DNA of 64,000 nt from positions 1,244,753 to 1,308,752 of the forward strand of contig KV419395.1 in assembly GCA_001630475.1 (NCBI GenBank). The letters are read 5' to 3'. This document shows positions 60,633 through 64,000 of the stretch, one piece after another. The position numbers and the translations under genes are program-made. Origin of the DNA: Sistotremastrum niveocremeum HHB9708. Its lineage: Eukaryota > Basidiomycota > Agaricomycetes > Sistotremastrales > Sistotremastraceae. Numbering within the stretch: the first letter of the stretch is position 1; each line of letters begins with the position of its first letter. Under the pieces are notes generated by a model. That model was not told the origin of the DNA. It ran no database searches and saw nothing but the letters and a program-made list of their open reading frames with translations.

Positions 60633-60965
60633 ATGCATCAATCTTTTAGATCGGCGTGTCGGATATCGAATATGGGGCACAGCTCTTCGTACCAGCGAGC
60701 ACTCCTGGCGACCCTTCATCAAGCTTCGTTGTCTATGACTTTGACCAAGAGTTGCGAACGATCTGCAAGAACATCTTCGATATATCGATCAAAATCCCTG
60801 AAGTTATTTTCGCCAGTGCTGCAAACCGCACTGAGCTGTGAAGGAAGTGGATTGGAGCGACGTACGAGGCTGACGAAGAATTCGGACATCAAGAATCGAT
60901 ATGGGAATGCAAGGCCTGTGGAGCTAGTGCAAAGCGTGGAAGATAATACTGTCACGCAGCAGTAA
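60633..60965 (+). CDS. Doubtful small ORF, 110 codons
   Basis: An open frame beginning MHQSFRSACRISNMGHSSSY and ending NTVTQQ, Ser/Arg-rich, with no known motif. A second overlapping frame (from 60656, GTG-started) is also open. It lies between the converging 3' ends of the zinc-finger gene and SWS1, where UTR is expected. It could equally be 3' UTR. Low confidence. Confidence 0.15.
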   Translation: MHQSFRSACRISNMGHSSSYQRALLATLHQASLSMTLTKSCERSARTSSIYRSKSLKLFSPVLQTALSCEGSGLERRTRLTKNSDIKNRYGNARPVELVQSVEDNTVTQQ

Positions 60966-61043
60966 TTTTATGGGAGGCCATCTGACAGATGTGCCGGCCA
61001 GATATGGTTCCTCCAGCAAGCCACAGCAACATCAGAAAAAGCT

Positions 61044-61614
61044 TCACAGATGGTCCTTGAGGAGTGCACAAAGTTCATCGAGGTCGAGGCCTTTCTCAGT
61101 CAAGCGAGACATAGACTGCGCGATCAAGACAGCCAGGATATGCTTACACTATTCCCTCCTGAGTCTATAAGCGATTAAGCTTGGGGAATGGTCGACACTA
61201 ACCATGACTGTTGGCCCCGTTGATAAAGTTGAATGTATAAAAGATGGACAAGTGCAAGAAGCAGGGCATGGTGAGAGGCTTTCAATGCCCAGCGTGACAA
61301 TGTATGCAGATGTTGCGCCTTGCACTTCGAACATTGAACGTCCTCCAGGCAGATTGAGCTTGTTTACTGCAGGTAGATCAGACTTTTGAATCAGGAGCTT
61401 CGCATCCAACATACCGAATGACTTGTCCACAATATCGAAAGCCGCCAACAGCACATTGTCCGATACGAATGCTCGTAGTGTCTGAACATGCTCGTCGTCC
61501 ACTTCGACGCAATGTGAGCGGGATGACTCGAGACAAAATTCAAGCCAACGAACATTCTTTGCCTGGATGAGTCGCTAGTGCAGTATTGAGGAGCTGATAA
61601 ACGGCTGGTTCCAT
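61044..61614 (-). CDS. SWS1: Sws1 / ZSWIM7-like SWIM-domain protein (Shu complex)
   Basis: Small recombination protein: with RAD51 paralogues (Shu complex) it aids Rad51 filament use in replication-fork repair and damage tolerance. Four exons read as 138 residues, close to human ZSWIM7 (140). MEPAVYQLLNTALATHPGKE joins, across a 52-nt intron, to LDDEHVQTLRAFVSDN; then LAAFDIVDKSF|VNKLNLPGGRSMFEV across a 48-nt intron. The SWIM zinc ligands are CTC (ASCTCPSFIHSTL) and, after a 54-nt intron, CKH (VMCKHILAVLIAQSM). It ends KDHL. Without the splices the gene splits into three unremarkable frames and is easily missed. It is divergent from POLK (157 bp). Confidence 0.88.
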
Positions 61615-61771
61615 TCAATAGAAGTGAAAGAAGATAATCAAGTCGCTGGACCAGAACTATTGTGCAGGACGGAAGTAGAGGCAGTGTTGATCAACTTGAT
61701 CAATTGATGATCGGTGCGGCATCGGAAGTTGTCAAAGTTGACGCCGACGCCTTCAACTTGGTTCCTGAACC
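61615..61771. promoter_or_regulatory. 157-bp divergent promoter shared by SWS1 and POLK
   Basis: Bidirectional spacer between two DNA damage-tolerance genes. At 61687-61703 there are two copies of the palindrome TTGATCAA separated by one base, followed by TTGATGATC, almost exactly at the centre of the spacer. No TATA box is seen. That this is a shared regulatory site is an inference. Confidence 0.5.
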
Positions 61772-64000
61772 ATGTCGCAAGAAGAATCGCTGTTGAAACG
61801 ACTGGCAGGACCATCATCAGGAAAAGCAGGGTATGGTCGTGTTTACTAACATTAAAGGCGCGACTCGCCGACAACATTCTTTAGTCTTTCAGAAGATCAA
61901 GCGCGCATCAATCGCATCATTGCTGATGCCTCGAAAGGTTCCAAGTTCTACGAAGTACGACCTTCCACCGACCAACACCACCGAGCCACCCATCTGACGC
62001 GTATTAGAACGAGAAGAAGAAAGACAAGGAATTGACTGAGCGCATCAATAGGCTTTTGGCCCACCTGGATGAGTTGTTGAAGCATGCTGACCTGAGTGAG
62101 TCAATGTATCGACGTTTCGTGTGCTTGTCTCAGTCTTTGATTAGAGAAACTTGAAGCCTCTGCTGATAGACACGTCCGTTTCTGCGATTGCAATGCCACA
62201 TCGAATTGCTGACCTTCGAACAGTTGGAGGAGCTCGAGGCCCAACGAGACTTGTCCCAATACATAGTACATGTTGACATGGACTCGTTCTATGCTAGCGT
62301 CGAACTTCTGGATAACCCTACTCTAGCGGGAAAGCCGTTTGCTGTCGGAGGAGGGGTTATATCTACCGCATCTTATGATGCTCGAAAGTACGGAGTACGT
62401 TCTGGCATGGCAGGTATGCTTGTTTATCACTCTCTTCCTTCTCTCAATTTAATTTTACTGAAGGATTTGTCGCGAAAAAGTTATGTCCTGACTTGATCTT
62501 TGTGAAGACGAATTTCCCGCGCTATTCGGAGTTTTCTCGCCAAGTCATGGATATCTGCAGGCAATACGATCAAGATATGGCAGTTGCGGGCATGGACGAA
62601 GGATATATGAAGTAAGCTATACGCTAGATATCCCTATTTTCTTGGGCGGACACCTTATAATATTCCTAGTATTACCGCGTACTGCGAAAAACACCAGCTG
62701 GACCCGGAGACCTGTGTCAAGCAAATAAGAGAACGTGTTGAAAAAGAAACCAAGTTGACAATGAGTGCAGGCATAGCTCCCACCAAGGTTTGCATTCTCT
62801 TTCGATTTGATTTTATGTTTCATAACACGTCTTAGACATTGGCGAAGGTACACTTTCATTCCCCTCGAACCTCTGAAGGTTATGAACGAACGTAATCCAG
62901 GTCTGTTCCGACAGGAACAAGCCCAATGGACAATATTTCCTCGGGTTCGAACGCGACCTTGTGCTGGCCTTTCTGCGCGACCTGCCAATCCGCAAGGTAC
63001 ATCTACTCTCCAAAGATGCTGACGCTTGGTCTGACCCGTTTAACAAAGATTCCTGGCATTGGACGTGTCAATGAACGATTGTTGGATTCTATAGGGATTA
63101 AGGTTGGGTTTGTCGTGCCAATCTGGTCCAATACCTCACAATGCAGTCTCTCTCCCCCAGAAATGCGGCGATATATATGACCATCGCGCTACTCTGATGC
63201 TTCTCGATAAACAGTTTGACGTCGACTCCATGTTTCGTACTTACCTTGGAATCACTTCCAATGTAGTGGCTCCGGGACAACGGGAGGAGAGAAAAAGTGT
63301 AGGAGTTGAAACGTAAAGAGTCTTATAATACGTTTCCCTGGTTCTGACTATTCTTGTAGAACCTTCAGCGCTATCTCTGATCCCGAGCGGCTTCTTGAAA
63401 AATTGAAAGATATCGCTATGGATCTGGAATCCGATCTCGAGCGGACGGGATGGGCTGGCCGCACCGTCACCTTGAAGTACAAACTGGACACGTTCGAGAG
63501 TGAGTTTCTTCTTCGGGATTTCGCAATTTTGCCCTGTATTCATATCTACGTTTAGCCTTCACGCGGGCCAAATCGATGGACCGGTGGATCACAAAAGAGG
63601 CGGACTTGTTTGCGGTAAGTGAAATTCGTAACCTTCTAGTCTAGAGCCTTTGAAGTCGCTTGTGCAGATCGGAAAAGAACTATTGGTCAACGAGTTCCCT
63701 TTAACACTGCGCCTCTTGGGTCTTCGTGTGACCAAATTAAAGGATCTTAGGGCATCTGAGGAGAAAGGCATAAAGAGGGTGCGTGTGGCATCTCTATTGA
63801 TGTATATCCGGAGTCCCCCACCTAACTTCTAATTTGCTAGTTTTTTCAACACGGGGACTCATCGCCGCCGAAAAAGAAAACGAGACTGTCTGGCGATCCC
63901 AACCATGATACGAGAACAGGAGACACCGAAACGGAACTCATAGACATTACAAGTGAAGACGATATGGATACAATAACAAAAACAGAGTATGATGAACCTC
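61772..64000 (+). CDS. POLK: DNA polymerase kappa (DinB-type Y-family), 3' end cut by window
   Basis: Translesion polymerase of the Y family. The gene starts [20 protein letters not shown] and runs off the window. The N-terminal clasp region has [20 protein letters not shown] and [20 protein letters not shown], typical of Pol kappa. Palm/fingers: [20 protein letters not shown] (catalytic Asp), [20 protein letters not shown] and MDEGYM (catalytic Asp-Glu; animals have LDEAY), then [11 protein letters not shown]. The thumb has the helix-hairpin-helix [17 protein letters not shown], then the little-finger domain ([16 protein letters not shown]). The tail is acidic and Ser/Thr-rich ([20 protein letters not shown]); no UBZ finger is reached before the end. 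Several short introns. Family identity is firm. Confidence 0.94.

Overview
The window looks like a gene-dense chromosome segment of a filamentous basidiomycete, most likely an Agaricomycete. Almost every gene is cut by short introns of about 45-65 nt with GT-AG ends. The gene set is eukaryotic and fungal: a Cps1-type GT2 polysaccharide synthase, ERG19, VPS53, VPS8, COG3, PRP40, TIM17 and a fungal P450. I could read 26 protein genes plus one doubtful small ORF. All exon joins below were made by eye from splice signals and reading frame, without transcript data. I recognised no tRNA, rRNA, CRISPR array, transposon or virus-like element.

Left part (1-10 kb): two tandem enoyl-reductase-like MDR genes with matching exon structure, then a cytochrome P450 on the opposite strand. 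These are followed by an MBIP-like gene converging on ERG19/MVD1. The reductase pair and the P450 are the only part that looks like accessory metabolism.

Middle left (10-30 kb): VPS53 (GARP tether), the CCR4 deadenylase, a zinc alcohol dehydrogenase with a clear TATA box, a roughly 3 kb stretch without a recognisable gene, an unknown Ser-rich protein, COG3 (COG tether), an Ariadne-type RBR ubiquitin ligase and the Cps1-like synthase.

Middle right (30-50 kb): lysyl-tRNA synthetase with an in-frame upstream extension that looks like a mitochondrial presequence, the USE1 SNARE divergent from the single-exon purine gene ADE6, VPS8 (CORVET tether), PRP40 (U1 snRNP), a Cti6-like PHD protein and ILV1.

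Right part (50-64 kb): TRM11, only 64 bp from ILV1 and divergent from it; TOP1, whose active-site tyrosine lies on a 24-nt micro-exon; a tiny complex I subunit (NDUFB3/B12); TIM17; a CDCA7-like 4CXXC zinc-finger gene; SWS1 (ZSWIM7-like Shu-complex protein); and DNA polymerase kappa, cut by the window edge. SWS1 and POLK share a 157-bp divergent promoter with a doubled palindrome at its centre.

Most genes are housekeeping, and neighbours are generally not functionally linked. The exceptions worth attention are the SWS1-POLK pair, the reductase-P450 group and the unusual number of vesicle-tethering and fusion genes (VPS53, COG3, USE1, VPS8).
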